Part shown: positions 17,657 to 27,600 of the stretch, in pieces
Numbering within the stretch: the first letter of the stretch is position 1
How the letters are laid out: every line of letters begins with the position of its first letter
Assembly (NCBI GenBank): GCA_003225005.1
Contig: QIAN01000205.1
Coordinates: 1-64,000 of the forward strand
Origin: Acidobacteriota bacterium
Lineage (GTDB): Bacteria; Acidobacteriota; Terriglobia; Terriglobales; Acidobacteriaceae
Reading direction: 5' to 3'
DNA length: 64,000 bases
Notes under the pieces: generated by a model
The model's database searches: none
Told to the model about the DNA's origin: nothing
Seen by the model: only the letters and a program-made list of their open reading frames with translations
Made by a program: the position numbers and the translations under genes

Positions 17657-17946
17657 CTTTGTCGTCAGCTTATTGCCGAGCTTCAGAAGCGGCTGCCGGA
17701 AACAGACATCAAGACCTGCCAGGACTTCCAGCACCTGGGCGTCAACTGTTGCGACACGTGTCACACCTTCTACCCGCATTACGAGATGAGTGTGATTGAC
17801 CTCCCTGATGGCGCAAAGGCGTGGGTGTGCGATCAAGTGAGGTGGGCGATCTACCCTGAGCAATATCAAGAACTCCAAGAGTGGAGCCAGAACCCCCCGA
17901 GGGCAAACTGCTCCAGCAAATCTTCGCTGAGGACGCCGACAAATAG
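17657..17946 (+). pseudogene. small cysteine-rich ORF, apparently frameshifted
   Basis: One frame reads an ordered, cysteine-rich stretch: LQKRLPETDIKTCQDFQHLG, then VNCCDTCHTFYPHYEMSVI and DGAKAWVCDQVRWAIYPEQY. Near 17880 the sense seems to move to another frame, which gives EPPEGKLLQQIFAEDADK and then a stop at 17946. Paired cysteines and the LPDGAKAWVC turn suggest a small metal-binding protein. I see no credible start codon with a ribosome site, so this may be a relic. The family is not recognised. Confidence 0.35.
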
Positions 17947-18182
17947 ATCATTCGCTCTTCCGCCGTGGCGCTGCTGGAACGGGTCTAAAAAAGGAGAAAG
18001 GAACAGGATGGCTACGGAAGAATCTTGGAGCCGATCACAGTCGTGGTGCGAACCTTGCCTTGATTGTCACGAACGCTGATGTTTTGCATAACCGGATTGC
18101 CGCCATGGGTAGACTCACCAGCGATTGGCTCATCCATTAGATGTGGCGTAAGATATCGTGTTTTGCGAGAGGCGCGATCACA

Positions 18183-20258
18183 ATGAAGAGAATTTCCTTC
18201 CCAGCAATAGCGGCCGTCTTCATGTTTGTTCTGCTTTCGCCAAGGTCCTTCAGTCAGGCCAGCAAGCCGGTCGCGGAATGGTCGTTCGACGAGACCGAAG
18301 GCGCCGTCGCCCATGACTCCGCCGGCGGCATTGATGACACCATCACTGGGAACTTCCGGCGCGTGAACGGCGTGATCGGCCACGGGCTCAGATTTGACGG
18401 TACGTCCACCGTGGTGACGCGCGATAGAAAGACCGCGCCGCACTTGACCCCTGGCGTGACGATCGACGCCTGGGTGGCCATCGATGCCTATCCCTGGAAC
18501 TGGGTGCCGGTCGTCGATCACCGCAGCGAAGAGCAAGCCGGATATTGGTTTGGAATCGATTCCTTTGGGCACGTTGGAATGAATGTGGCCGTGAATGGCC
18601 AATGGTGGACGTTGTTTTCCAAGGCCCAGGTCCCTTTGAAGAAATGGTCCCACGTCGCCGGCTCTTACGATCCAGCCAAGGGAATGGCAATTTATATAGA
18701 CGGCAAGCCGGTCGGTGATTTGTCGGTACAAGGGCCTCTGACTGTTGCCGAGCGGGAAGACCTGGTGATCGGCACTGTTCGTCAGCCGATGCTCCCCGCG
18801 CAATGGATTCATCCCAAGCTTCCGGTGTGGTTTTCGTTCGACGGGATCATGGACGACATTCGTATCTTCGACCACAGTCTCGAGCCCGCGGAAATTGCAA
18901 AGGCTTATGCAGACGTTCAAGTTCCCCCGGGCGACGCGCTGCCCTGGGCGGTCTTGCCGGCGGGACCGCCCGGAACCGGGCGTTTCGGTGGTTTCTACAC
19001 GACGCTCAAATTTGACGACATGTGGGATGCGCCGCGCCGCGCCGCCCCTGACTCGGACGTAGTCGTTCGTTTCGACCAGGCCCCAATCCGGCTTGTGTTC
19101 TGGCAAGGAGCCAACTACACGGGCGACTGGGTCAGTGAAAATGGCAAATGGTACACCGATGAATTTGTGGAGACTGGCGGCAAGGTTGATTGTCCCGGGG
19201 GCGAGGACTGTGAACCGATGTCCGACAAACAAAACCGCTACTCTCACGTTCGGATTATGGAGAATAGCGATGCTCGTACTGTGGTGCACTGGCGTTACGG
19301 GCTCTGCGAGGTGCAAAACTACACCTGCGCCAACCCTGATCCCTCCACGGGATGGACTGACTGGGCCGATGAGTACTTCACCGTCTACCCGGACGGCGTC
19401 GCAGTTCGCAAGCAGGTGCTTTGGACGTCTAACTTCGCGCGCTGGCACGAGTTTCAGGAAACCATCATCATCAACGGACCGGGCACCAGGCCGGAGGACA
19501 ACATCGAACCCGCTGCCCTGACCCTGGGTAATATGAAGGGTGAAACCAAAACGTATTCATGGTCTCCAGCGCCTCCCAAGAAATTCGATGGTCCAGAAAA
19601 TCCGAATATTCAGGTGGTGAATCTCAAGTCTCAGTGGAAACCGTTCCAGATCGTCTCCCCGGTGAAGTCACGAGCCACCATCTATTCTGGAGAACTCACC
19701 TACTCCATGTTTGAGTGGTGGAACCACTGGCCGGTGGCACAGGTGAAATCAAGCGGCATTTCGGCGGTCGCGCCGGACCGTCCGTCGCATTCGTCGCTCT
19801 CGCATATCCTGTGGGAACCTTACGCCCAGACCGACAACACGATGACCAAAATCATGCTGGATGGGCTTACTACAAAGTCCGCGGCTGACCTGGTTCCACT
19901 GGCAAAATCCTGGCTGTCAGCGCCTGCGATCGAAGTTTCCGGACAAGGATTTCAGAGTGAAGGATACGATCAAACGCAACGCGCTTATGTGTTGAACCGG
20001 CAGGCCGCTTCTACTACCGGCGGATTCCGCGCGGTGCTTAAAGCCAGCCCCGATTCGCCGCTGGTCAATCCGGCAATTGTGATCAAGAACTGGGGCGACG
20101 CCGATCCCAAGCTAGTGGTCGATGGGAAAGCAATTCCTCGGGGGCCAAAGTTCAGGTACGGTCACATCGGCAAGTTGGAAGAAACCGATCTCGTGATTTG
20201 GGCGAACCTCGAATCGACAAAGCCAACCACATTCGAAATCTCGTCTCCGCGAAAATAG
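18183..20258 (+). CDS. secreted LamG-domain protein with large uncharacterised C-terminal domain (copy A)
   Basis: A 691-residue exported protein. ATG 18183 gives a clean Sec signal (MKRISFPAIAAVFMFVLLSP). Residues 28-250 form a LamG/concanavalin-like jelly roll: VAEWSFDETEGAVAHDSA, AWVAIDAYPWNWVPVVDHR, WSHVAGSYDPAKGMAIYIDG and FDGIMDDIRIFDHSLEPAEI. Residues 270-690 form a domain I do not recognise, with EPMSDKQNRYSHVRIMEN, VVHWRYGL, DWADEYFTVYPDGVAV, ETIIINGPGTRPEDN and WWNHWPVAQV. The same two-part layout recurs at 51786-53885 and in relics at 28990 and 45259. It precedes a fucosidase by 52 bases, so a glycan-binding or glycan-degrading role is likely. Confidence 0.85.
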   Translation: MKRISFPAIAAVFMFVLLSPRSFSQASKPVAEWSFDETEGAVAHDSAGGIDDTITGNFRRVNGVIGHGLRFDGTSTVVTRDRKTAPHLTPGVTIDAWVAIDAYPWNWVPVVDHRSEEQAGYWFGIDSFGHVGMNVAVNGQWWTLFSKAQVPLKKWSHVAGSYDPAKGMAIYIDGKPVGDLSVQGPLTVAEREDLVIGTVRQPMLPAQWIHPKLPVWFSFDGIMDDIRIFDHSLEPAEIAKAYADVQVPPGDALPWAVLPAGPPGTGRFGGFYTTLKFDDMWDAPRRAAPDSDVVVRFDQAPIRLVFWQGANYTGDWVSENGKWYTDEFVETGGKVDCPGGEDCEPMSDKQNRYSHVRIMENSDARTVVHWRYGLCEVQNYTCANPDPSTGWTDWADEYFTVYPDGVAVRKQVLWTSNFARWHEFQETIIINGPGTRPEDNIEPAALTLGNMKGETKTYSWSPAPPKKFDGPENPNIQVVNLKSQWKPFQIVSPVKSRATIYSGELTYSMFEWWNHWPVAQVKSSGISAVAPDRPSHSSLSHILWEPYAQTDNTMTKIMLDGLTTKSAADLVPLAKSWLSAPAIEVSGQGFQSEGYDQTQRAYVLNRQAASTTGGFRAVLKASPDSPLVNPAIVIKNWGDADPKLVVDGKAIPRGPKFRYGHIGKLEETDLVIWANLESTKPTTFEISSPRK

Positions 20259-20310
20259 CCGCTTCAATAAGGGGCTTCGACGGACAGTAATCCGATACAA
20301 GAGAGGACCG

Positions 20311-21972
20311 ATGAACCAAAGACGCTGCCGGACAACGGCTATGCGACGAGTCGCAGCCGCCTTTGTTTATGTCTCCATACTCTTGACGCCGCGATATCTT
20401 GCGCCGCAAGTTGCCACTTCCGCTACTCGGCCGACTGTCTCTGACGATCCCGCGGTGCTGGACCAACTATGGCAACGCGCTAGCGCCAAATACGACTCCA
20501 GACGCGACACACTGTTGAAAGCCGTCGAGCAGCAGGTCGCGAATGGTCCGTACAGGGCAGATTGGAAATCGTTACAGAAATATCAGGTCCCCGACTGGTA
20601 CAAAGATGCGAAGGTTGGAATTTTTGTGCATTGGGGTCTTTACTCTGTGCCGGCGTTCGGCAGCGAATGGTATCCGCGCGATATGTACCGCCAGGGCTCC
20701 AAAGAGTACACGCACCATCTGGCCGTTTATGGACCGCAGTCAAAGTTTGGCTACAAAGATTTCATCCCCATGTTCAAGGCCGAGCGCTTCGATCCCAAGC
20801 GATGGGCCCATTTATTCAGCGAGGCGGGCGCGAAGTATGTCGTGCCCGTGTTTGAGCATCACGATGGATTCACGATGTACGACAGCGGTTTGTCGGACTG
20901 GACGGCGGTGAAGATGGGGCCGCATCGCGATCTGGCCGGCGATTTAGCGAAAGCGGTCCGTGAGGCAGGCTTGCATCTGGGCGCATCGTCGCACCGGGTA
21001 GAGCATAACTTTTTTCTCGATGAAGGCCGCAAGATCGATTCGGACGTGAACGATCCAGCCTACGCAGCTTTTTACGGCCCCGCCCACCTGCGAATGGAAG
21101 AAGAGCGGCATTCAATGTTGGAGGACTGGACCTACGTCAGTGACGCATATCTGAACGATTGGCTTGCCCGCAATGCCGAAATCGTCGAAAAATATAAGCC
21201 CGAACTGATGTGGTTTGACTGGTGGGTCGGGCAGCCGGACGTGCGAAAGCATCTCCTGGAGTTTGCCGCTTTTTACTACAACCAGGCAGCGAGTCGAGGA
21301 GAGGTTGGCGTAATCAATTACAAGTACAGTGCCATGGAAAAGCAGTCCGCGGTTCTCGATATCGAAAGGGGCCAGTTGAATGACATTCGAGATTCCTATT
21401 GGCAGACCGACACGTCCGTCAGCAACGATTCCTGGGGCTACATTGAAAATGATCACTTCAAGACGCCTGAGTTCCTGGTGCATCAGCTCATCGATATCGT
21501 CAGCAAGAACGGCAATCTGCTGGTGAATGTCGGCCCGCGCTCCGACGGAACAATTCCCGACGAGGTGCAGCGCGTCCTGTTAGACATCGGTTCGTGGCTA
21601 AAGGTAAATGGTGAAGCAATTTATGGCACCCGCCCGTGGAAGTTGTATGGGGAGGGTCCGACGAAAATCGTCGAAGGCGCGTTCCACGACACTGCTGCGT
21701 CTCCCTTCACGGAACACGACTTTCGTTTCACCCGCAAAGGTGACAGTGTGTATGCGATCGAGCTGGCATGGCCCACCACCGGAGAAGCTGTAATTCGGGC
21801 CTTGGGCAGCACAGACCTTGCCGGCCAGAAGATCACTGCCGTTTCCCTGGTTGGATACGGATCGGCTGTGCACTATGAGCAGCGGACGGATGCCTTGCAC
21901 ATCCAGGTGCCGGACCAAGCACCCGGAAAATACGCCTACTGTTTCAAGATCATTCTGGCCAATAAATCCTGA
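20311..21972 (+). CDS. GH29 alpha-L-fucosidase (copy 1)
   Basis: A 553-residue secreted enzyme with an N-terminal hydrophobic stretch (MRRVAAAFVYVSILLTPRYL). The catalytic (beta/alpha)8 barrel shows GIFVHWGLYSVPAFGSEWYP, VVPVFEHHDGFTMYDS and the nucleophile Asp303 in LMWFDWWVG. The later barrel signature is NGNLLVNVGPRSDGTIPDEV. This is the best-conserved of the three GH29 proteins in the window. It should release alpha-linked L-fucose from oligosaccharides in the periplasm or outside the cell. It lies in an operon-like pair with the LamG gene upstream and the truncated frame at 21983. Confidence 0.95.
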   Translation: MNQRRCRTTAMRRVAAAFVYVSILLTPRYLAPQVATSATRPTVSDDPAVLDQLWQRASAKYDSRRDTLLKAVEQQVANGPYRADWKSLQKYQVPDWYKDAKVGIFVHWGLYSVPAFGSEWYPRDMYRQGSKEYTHHLAVYGPQSKFGYKDFIPMFKAERFDPKRWAHLFSEAGAKYVVPVFEHHDGFTMYDSGLSDWTAVKMGPHRDLAGDLAKAVREAGLHLGASSHRVEHNFFLDEGRKIDSDVNDPAYAAFYGPAHLRMEEERHSMLEDWTYVSDAYLNDWLARNAEIVEKYKPELMWFDWWVGQPDVRKHLLEFAAFYYNQAASRGEVGVINYKYSAMEKQSAVLDIERGQLNDIRDSYWQTDTSVSNDSWGYIENDHFKTPEFLVHQLIDIVSKNGNLLVNVGPRSDGTIPDEVQRVLLDIGSWLKVNGEAIYGTRPWKLYGEGPTKIVEGAFHDTAASPFTEHDFRFTRKGDSVYAIELAWPTTGEAVIRALGSTDLAGQKITAVSLVGYGSAVHYEQRTDALHIQVPDQAPGKYAYCFKIILANKS

Positions 21973-21982
21973 GCTTTGACTT

Positions 21983-22150
21983 ATGACCATTGAGTCGAGG
22001 GTGACACGGATCCTTTCTTACGTAACACGATTCGCTCGGTGGAATGCATCGGTATTGGTCTTCGTCTCGGTCTCGGGCCAAGCTCTACTGTTCGGGCAAA
22101 ATTCTGGGGCCGCGCCATCAAAAGCGGCAGATGGCACTGCGGTGTTGGAC
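21983..22150 (+). pseudogene. signal-peptide stub of a truncated exported protein
   Basis: ATG 21983, ten bases after the fucosidase stop, opens a frame with a typical exported N-terminus (hydrophobic WNASVLVFVSVSGQALLFGQ). The frame then runs without resemblance into the inverted DUF3500 relic near 22150. The probable reading is that the rest of a third operon gene was removed by a rearrangement. The identity of the lost protein is unknown. Confidence 0.5.
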
Positions 22151-22840
22151 CGCTCTAGGCGAGCCAGGTCTCGTTGAGATCAGCCTTAAGCTCGGCCACA
22201 CGGGCCGCAGCCGCGCTTTCGTGAATAATACCGGCCCACTCGGATATCAGATCGAGCAGCATCAAGCGTTGCCCATTGCTCATTTGGTGAAGCCTTCAAA
22301 CCCTCGGGCTGGATCGTCTTGCCGTCCTGTCCGGGCCCGAGCACAAGATCGGCTAGCTTGTAGCTCAGAGATGCCTGTTTCTTTTGAGGTCTCGTCGAGA
22401 GCGTTGAGCAAAGCCAAAGTCTTGTCGCCCTCCTGACCGAGAGGCCGCACGGTTTTTCCGTTGCTGGTGTAGAGAGCAGGTTGAGCGCCGGTCAGGGTTG
22501 GCGTGAGAACACCACGTTCGCCTGCGATGGTGATGTTGAGCGCTAAATGGTGGCCGCCAAACTGCAACATCCAGGGATCCTTTTCAGAAGGCTTTCCCGG
22601 AATCGAAATGTAGTAAAGATCTTTGCCGAAGATCGGTTTGTTTCCCTCGATCTTGAGAACCTCGTCGCCTTCCATAATTTGCTCAACTTTCTCAAAACCC
22701 TTTCGACTGAGCGCGGACGAGACCAGAGCCAGAGCGGCAGAACGCTGAGCGGTATTCAGTTCTTTGAGGCTGAGGCCGGCCCGGGGAACGAACGTCCCAG
22801 AGGAATTGGCTGTCGGCCAATCCCCCAGTATGTGCTGATG
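22150..22840 (-). pseudogene. DUF3500-family protein, frameshifted internal/C-terminal relic
   Basis: Read on the minus strand, successive frames give FVPRAGLSLKELNTAQRSAA, KGFEKVEQIMEGDEVLKIEG, then DPWMLQFGGHHLALNITIAG, LTPTLTGAQPALY and, after a frame change near 22350, LADLVLGPGQDGKTIQPEG. These are consecutive blocks of the DUF3500 family. Intact members are roughly 300 or more residues with an export signal. The N-terminal third and the last part are missing and at least one frameshift splits the rest, so it is not functional. It follows the fucosidase at 22985-24553 on the same strand. Confidence 0.85.
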
Positions 22841-22984
22841 TGGCTCTTCCGCGGAGCAACGTGATCGATGGGATCAAAAAAGAACCGGTTCGAACTATCG
22901 TGCCTTTCTTCGACGCGTAACAATAAGCCTCTGCAGCGGCAGCGAGTCGTAACGAGACCAGAGGCCAGGACGTTCCCACCGGTG

Positions 22985-24553
22985 TCATAGTGCGGCAGGA
23001 GATTTGATGCCTCTTGCAGCACCCGGAATTCTGAATGTCCAGGCATGCAGGCAAGGCAGCTTGTCGATGCTGAGTTGGGGCACCGTGATATGCAAGTCCG
23101 CGCCCTGGATGCGCCATTGGATCGAGTCGCTGCATCCTAGCATTGTGATGACGGCCCCGCTTTCAGGGAGGGTGTCCTTTAGAACAAGCTCCTTGCCCGG
23201 CCAGTCAAGACAAATGGCATAGAGGGTCGCTTCCATGGCTGTATATCGTACGCCGGTGCCGTTGTAATCGAGCTTGACCTGGTAGCCTTCCTCTTTGTTT
23301 TTCCTCTCTTCTTGCTCCGGGGGGCTGCTCTCCAGTCTCCGCGTGCGATAAATGGCCTCGCCATTCACTTCGAGCCACCTTCCAATGTCCACAAGCCGCT
23401 GCTGCATGATTACTGGAATTCGGCCGTCCCCGGTGGGTCCGACGTCCAGGGCTAGATTGCCCCCCTTGCTCACCACTTCGACAAGAAGGTGAACTAGCTC
23501 TTTCGAGCTCTTGTAGTCATCCACATCTTCCACGCGGTTGTAACCGAATGATTTGCCTATACCGCGACCCTCCTCCCATGGTTTGTTAGCCTTCAGGCCT
23601 GCCCAGAAATGCCCATACTCTCCTACTGCGTAGTCGCCCACGTTCCTTTCTGTCCAGAGGTCACCCCACCGGTCATTCACCACGACTTTGTCGCGGATTG
23701 GCGATTCGTAGTATACCCAGGCAAGCAACTCCTTCACTTTCAGTTGATCGCTGGGAACCCAGTTACCATCGCCCCAAAGGATGTCCGGCTTGTACTGCGT
23801 TACGAGCTCCTTCACCTGGGGAGTCATATACTTCTCACTGTAGGCCAGGCCATCCACGCAATGCTTGAGGTCCGCACTGTTGTCCATCTCCAGCGGGTTA
23901 AACCACTCACAGAGGGAGAAGTAGGCGCCAAATCGCATTCCCTTCTGCCGGACGGCTTTCTGTATATCGCCGACCACGTCGCGTTTAGGGCCTGTGGCAC
24001 CGGCATTCCAGTCCTTTGGCCAGCTATAGGTCGTCGGCCACATGCAGAAACCATCGTGAAATTTGGTCGAAAACACGACGTACTTGGCTCCCGCCCTGGC
24101 AAACAGGTCTGCCCACTGGTCAGGGTTGAAGAGCTCAGCTTTGAGCAACTTACCGAAGTCCCAGTACGTCACCTGGTCTCCGAACATTTCCCTGACGAAC
24201 GGATCGTTCACCCATCCGTTCTTCGGATTCCCAATCCATTCGGCGTAGCCTTTCTTGGGGTTATATGCGGGAACGGAATAAGGACCCCATTGAACAAAAA
24301 TGCCGAATTTCGCGTCGGGGAACCATGCGGGAGTCGGCCGTTTCGCGAGGGACTCCCACGTTGCTTCATAGTTCTTGCCCGCGGCCTGGCTAGTGCCGCC
24401 GACAGGAGCGTCCCCCGCGGTAGACAAAGCCCTAGCCTTAGTTCGTTGTTCTTGGCGGTTCTCGGCCAATCCCGGTAAGGGGGAAGTGAGTGCTTGCGAT
24501 GCCAGGGCAGTTGCAATTGCACCCTTGAAAAATCCACGCCTTGTTTGAGTCAT
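22985..24553 (-). CDS. GH29 alpha-L-fucosidase, TAT-exported (copy 2)
   Basis: A 522-residue enzyme. ATG 24553 gives a twin-arginine signal (TRRGFFKGAIATALASQAL), so it is exported folded. The GH29 barrel carries KFGIFVQWGPYSVPAYNPK, VVFSTKFHDGFCMWPT, GAYFSLCEWFNP and the probable nucleophile Asp262 in DILWGDGNW. The late motif GGNLALDVGPTGDGRIP is present, followed by a C-terminal beta-sandwich. The first motif has Gln for the usual His (FVQWG instead of FIHWG), which may affect the substrate pocket. The TonB receptor gene lies 77 bases upstream on the same strand, so the two are probably co-transcribed. Confidence 0.94.
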   Translation of the reverse strand: MTQTRRGFFKGAIATALASQALTSPLPGLAENRQEQRTKARALSTAGDAPVGGTSQAAGKNYEATWESLAKRPTPAWFPDAKFGIFVQWGPYSVPAYNPKKGYAEWIGNPKNGWVNDPFVREMFGDQVTYWDFGKLLKAELFNPDQWADLFARAGAKYVVFSTKFHDGFCMWPTTYSWPKDWNAGATGPKRDVVGDIQKAVRQKGMRFGAYFSLCEWFNPLEMDNSADLKHCVDGLAYSEKYMTPQVKELVTQYKPDILWGDGNWVPSDQLKVKELLAWVYYESPIRDKVVVNDRWGDLWTERNVGDYAVGEYGHFWAGLKANKPWEEGRGIGKSFGYNRVEDVDDYKSSKELVHLLVEVVSKGGNLALDVGPTGDGRIPVIMQQRLVDIGRWLEVNGEAIYRTRRLESSPPEQEERKNKEEGYQVKLDYNGTGVRYTAMEATLYAICLDWPGKELVLKDTLPESGAVITMLGCSDSIQWRIQGADLHITVPQLSIDKLPCLHAWTFRIPGAARGIKSPAAL

Positions 24554-24630
24554 ACATCTTCCAGGGTTTCGACATGTTTCTGGAGATCCAGCGGTTGCTG
24601 CGAAGAGCAACCGCTCGATCTCATGAGGGA

Positions 24631-27600
24631 TCAGAAATTAAGCCGAAGACTCAGTTGCAACTGTCGCGGAGTGGTCGCGAGGGTAGTGATCTGACCGAAG
24701 GTTGGATTGCTCATATCCACGTCTGGAACACCGTAATTCATCATATTGAACACATTGAATGCCTCGGCCCTGAACTCAAGGTTCATTCCTTCCCGGATTC
24801 GTATCGACTTAGCCAGGGTGAAGTCGGTCTCAAAGACGGGTGCGCTCCGGAATACGTTTCGGCCCAAATCTCCGTACGCGAACTGAGGAATACCGAAGGC
24901 CGCAGAATTGACCCACTCGTGGACGGTACGATGCGCAGGAGTAGGGTCACCGATAAGATTAGGTCGCAAATACGAATCAAACCTTCCCACGTTGGCCAAG
25001 TCCCCGTCGATGTACGGATTCCACGGCGCCCCCGAATGAATCGCCTGGATAACATCGGTCCGGAAGTTGCCGAGCACCCAAGAAAGTGGCCCGCTGGGGA
25101 GCCACCGTTTTCCTCTCCCAACGGGCAATTCATAGCTGCCACTGACCACGAGATTCTGAGGTACGTTGTAGCTAGAAACGCTGCGGTTGGACTTCATGTC
25201 GTACTCATTCTGAATGGACGACGTGCCGCTGGCACCATTTTCAGAGCCAAACCAGCCGCTGGCACCGTTATCAATCGATTTCGACCAGGTATAGGCAAGG
25301 AGTAGCATCAGTCCCCGTCTGAAGCGCCGATTTAGTTCAACCTGCAGTGAGTTATAGTTGGCGCGGCCAGTGTTAAAGCTATAGGGAAACGGGGCTCCGA
25401 CGTATGGGAACGGGCGCAAAGCATTCACCTGATCAGCTGACCCAGGTCCAGGCGTGGTAGCAGCGTTAGCCAGATAGCCGTAGTCCAATCTCCGAGTGAC
25501 ACTTCCGCTATAGGCCGCTGAGAGCGTGAGGTCTGGTGTGAACTGGCGCTGGAGTTGTACGTGGTACTGAATCGAGTAAGGGGGTTTCTTGTTGGGATCA
25601 AAAGGAAAGCCGCCGAAGGCTATCGAGTTCCAGGGGCCGGTGGGATCCGGCCCAAAATCGAGTCCCTGTGCCTGAGCAGCGTCAATCGTGGTTACCGGCT
25701 GTCCTATCTGGTTGAAGGTGGCGCCCCCGAAATTGTTATTCGGCCACAGCGCCTGGATATTGTTGTTCTCCTGAGTGATCCCCGAGAACACGTCGTAAGT
25801 CAGTCCGGCCCCTGCCCGCAGCAACGTCTTGGGCGTAAACTCCCAGGCAAATCCCACGCGCGGCTCAAAATTCTTCCGGTGAGTCGCTTTAATGTTTGGA
25901 CGTGGTGCAAGAATGATGTGATTGCCTCCAGGAAGGGCCGACAAGTCTCCACCCGGGATACACGGCGGAATTGCAGGCGTTCCACACGCCGCGGGCAGCG
26001 CTTTGCCACCTATCCAGTAATCTCCTGTGGCAAAATTGAAGTCGCCGGCCGTGACCTTGATGTAGTTCGGCGGGTCGACAAATTCCCAGCGCAGCGAGTA
26101 GTTCACTGTCAGGTTCCGCTTCACTTTCCACTCGTCCTGACCATAAAAGCCCCAGGTGTTGTACGTCTGGTTGTAATACTGGGTCGAACCGAACGTGTCA
26201 CTCGGAACTCCGAGCAAGGCGGAAGCGAGGCCGATCCCTGATAGCACTCCACCAGTCTGTTCTGGATCGGCGGTCTGGTCGGTTCCGAAATCCGCTCCGG
26301 CGTAGGGATCGGACCCCCACCAGTGCTGGCGGAAGAACAGATATCCGAACTTCATTTGGTGATTCTTTATTAACCAGCTGAAATCCTGAGCAAACTGGTA
26401 ATTCCGCTCCGAAGCGATACTGTTCGGGTCACCTTCAATTCCGGTCGGCCCGAGGCCATCAACGTTCAGATTGATCTGGCCTCCGTATCTGTTGATCTGA
26501 GTCCACCCCAGGTCGGACCACTGCGATGCGGACAACGGATGTTCCGGATTCCGGGTCCAAGGAGTACCTGTCGTTGCCAGGCGCGTCGTGAGAAAAATAT
26601 TAGGGCTGAACGTCTGATCCCAGCCCAGAGCTAGTTGATTGGGCCAGTGATAGTCGAAGCCGCCGTTCTTGAGGGTGTCGGCCGTGAGGTCCCATTGACT
26701 AAAATGATTCACCCGGAAGAACAGGCGCGTCTTTGACGCGGCTTGATAATCAATTCTGCCCTCAAAAGCATTGGCATTGTTTACGTTCGGCCGGTTATTG
26801 ATCACATTGTTGAAGCCATTGTCGAAGGATTCAATGGGTATATTCGGCTGGTCGTACAAGGTCTTCATCGTGTTCAACATCATTTGATTGATGCGATCAC
26901 TCGGAATAATATTCCCATGAAACGGGTCACGGATGAAGTTTCCGGGGTTCAACGGGTCCTCGCGGGTGGTGGCAGGATCGTAAATTTGAACGGGCCAGGC
27001 GGAAAAATCTCCACCGAGCTCCGCCGTTGTGGGGACGTGATAGAGCGATTTTGCCGCTGCCGAATACCGCCAGGCATCATAACTGAAGAAAAAGAAAAGT
27101 TTGTTCTTGCCATTGTAGAGTTTAGGGATGTACACGGGTCCACCCAGAGTAGCGCCGAATTGGTTCTGTCGAAATGTCGCAGGAGGAATGGGGACGATGT
27201 TTCCTGCACTGTCGGTGCTTATATCGGTAAAAGGATCCCGTGCGTCGAAAATCTGGTTGCGCAGGTACTCGAACGACGATCCGTGAAGCGTGTTGGTCCC
27301 GGACTTCGTCGCGAGATTGACCGTGCCGCCCATGACCAAGCCATATTCACCTTTAGCATTGTGTGTATCAACACTGAATTCTTGAATCGCATCGAGGCTG
27401 GGCAGAATACTGTAACCGGCGGTCTCGCCTTCGGTGTTGACAATGCCATCTATCAAATACAGATTGCTTCGACTCCATTGCCCATCAACGCTTGGCTTGA
27501 TCCAGGCGGAGCCAGGGAGAGCGACCGTGCTGCCCCATTCTTGCGAGGTGTTCACTGGTGAGACGCCGGGAACCAGCATTGTCATTTCAGTGAAGTTCCT

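Noticed and set aside
18110-18140. operator-like GATTGGCTCATCCATT before LamG copy A
   Set aside because: Only a loose match to the TTGGT-N3-ACCAA pattern and no clear promoter nearby, so it is not listed as a site.
18012-19448. 478-codon open frame on the minus strand opposite LamG copy A
   Set aside because: It is the antisense shadow of a well-supported gene; its protein has no domain pattern and no ribosome site.
23609-24478. 289-codon plus-strand frame inside the fucosidase copy 2 region
   Set aside because: Shadow of the minus-strand GH29 gene; composition and order match no family.
26743-27561. 272-codon plus-strand frame opposite TonB receptor 1
   Set aside because: Antisense to a strongly patterned receptor; no supporting signal.
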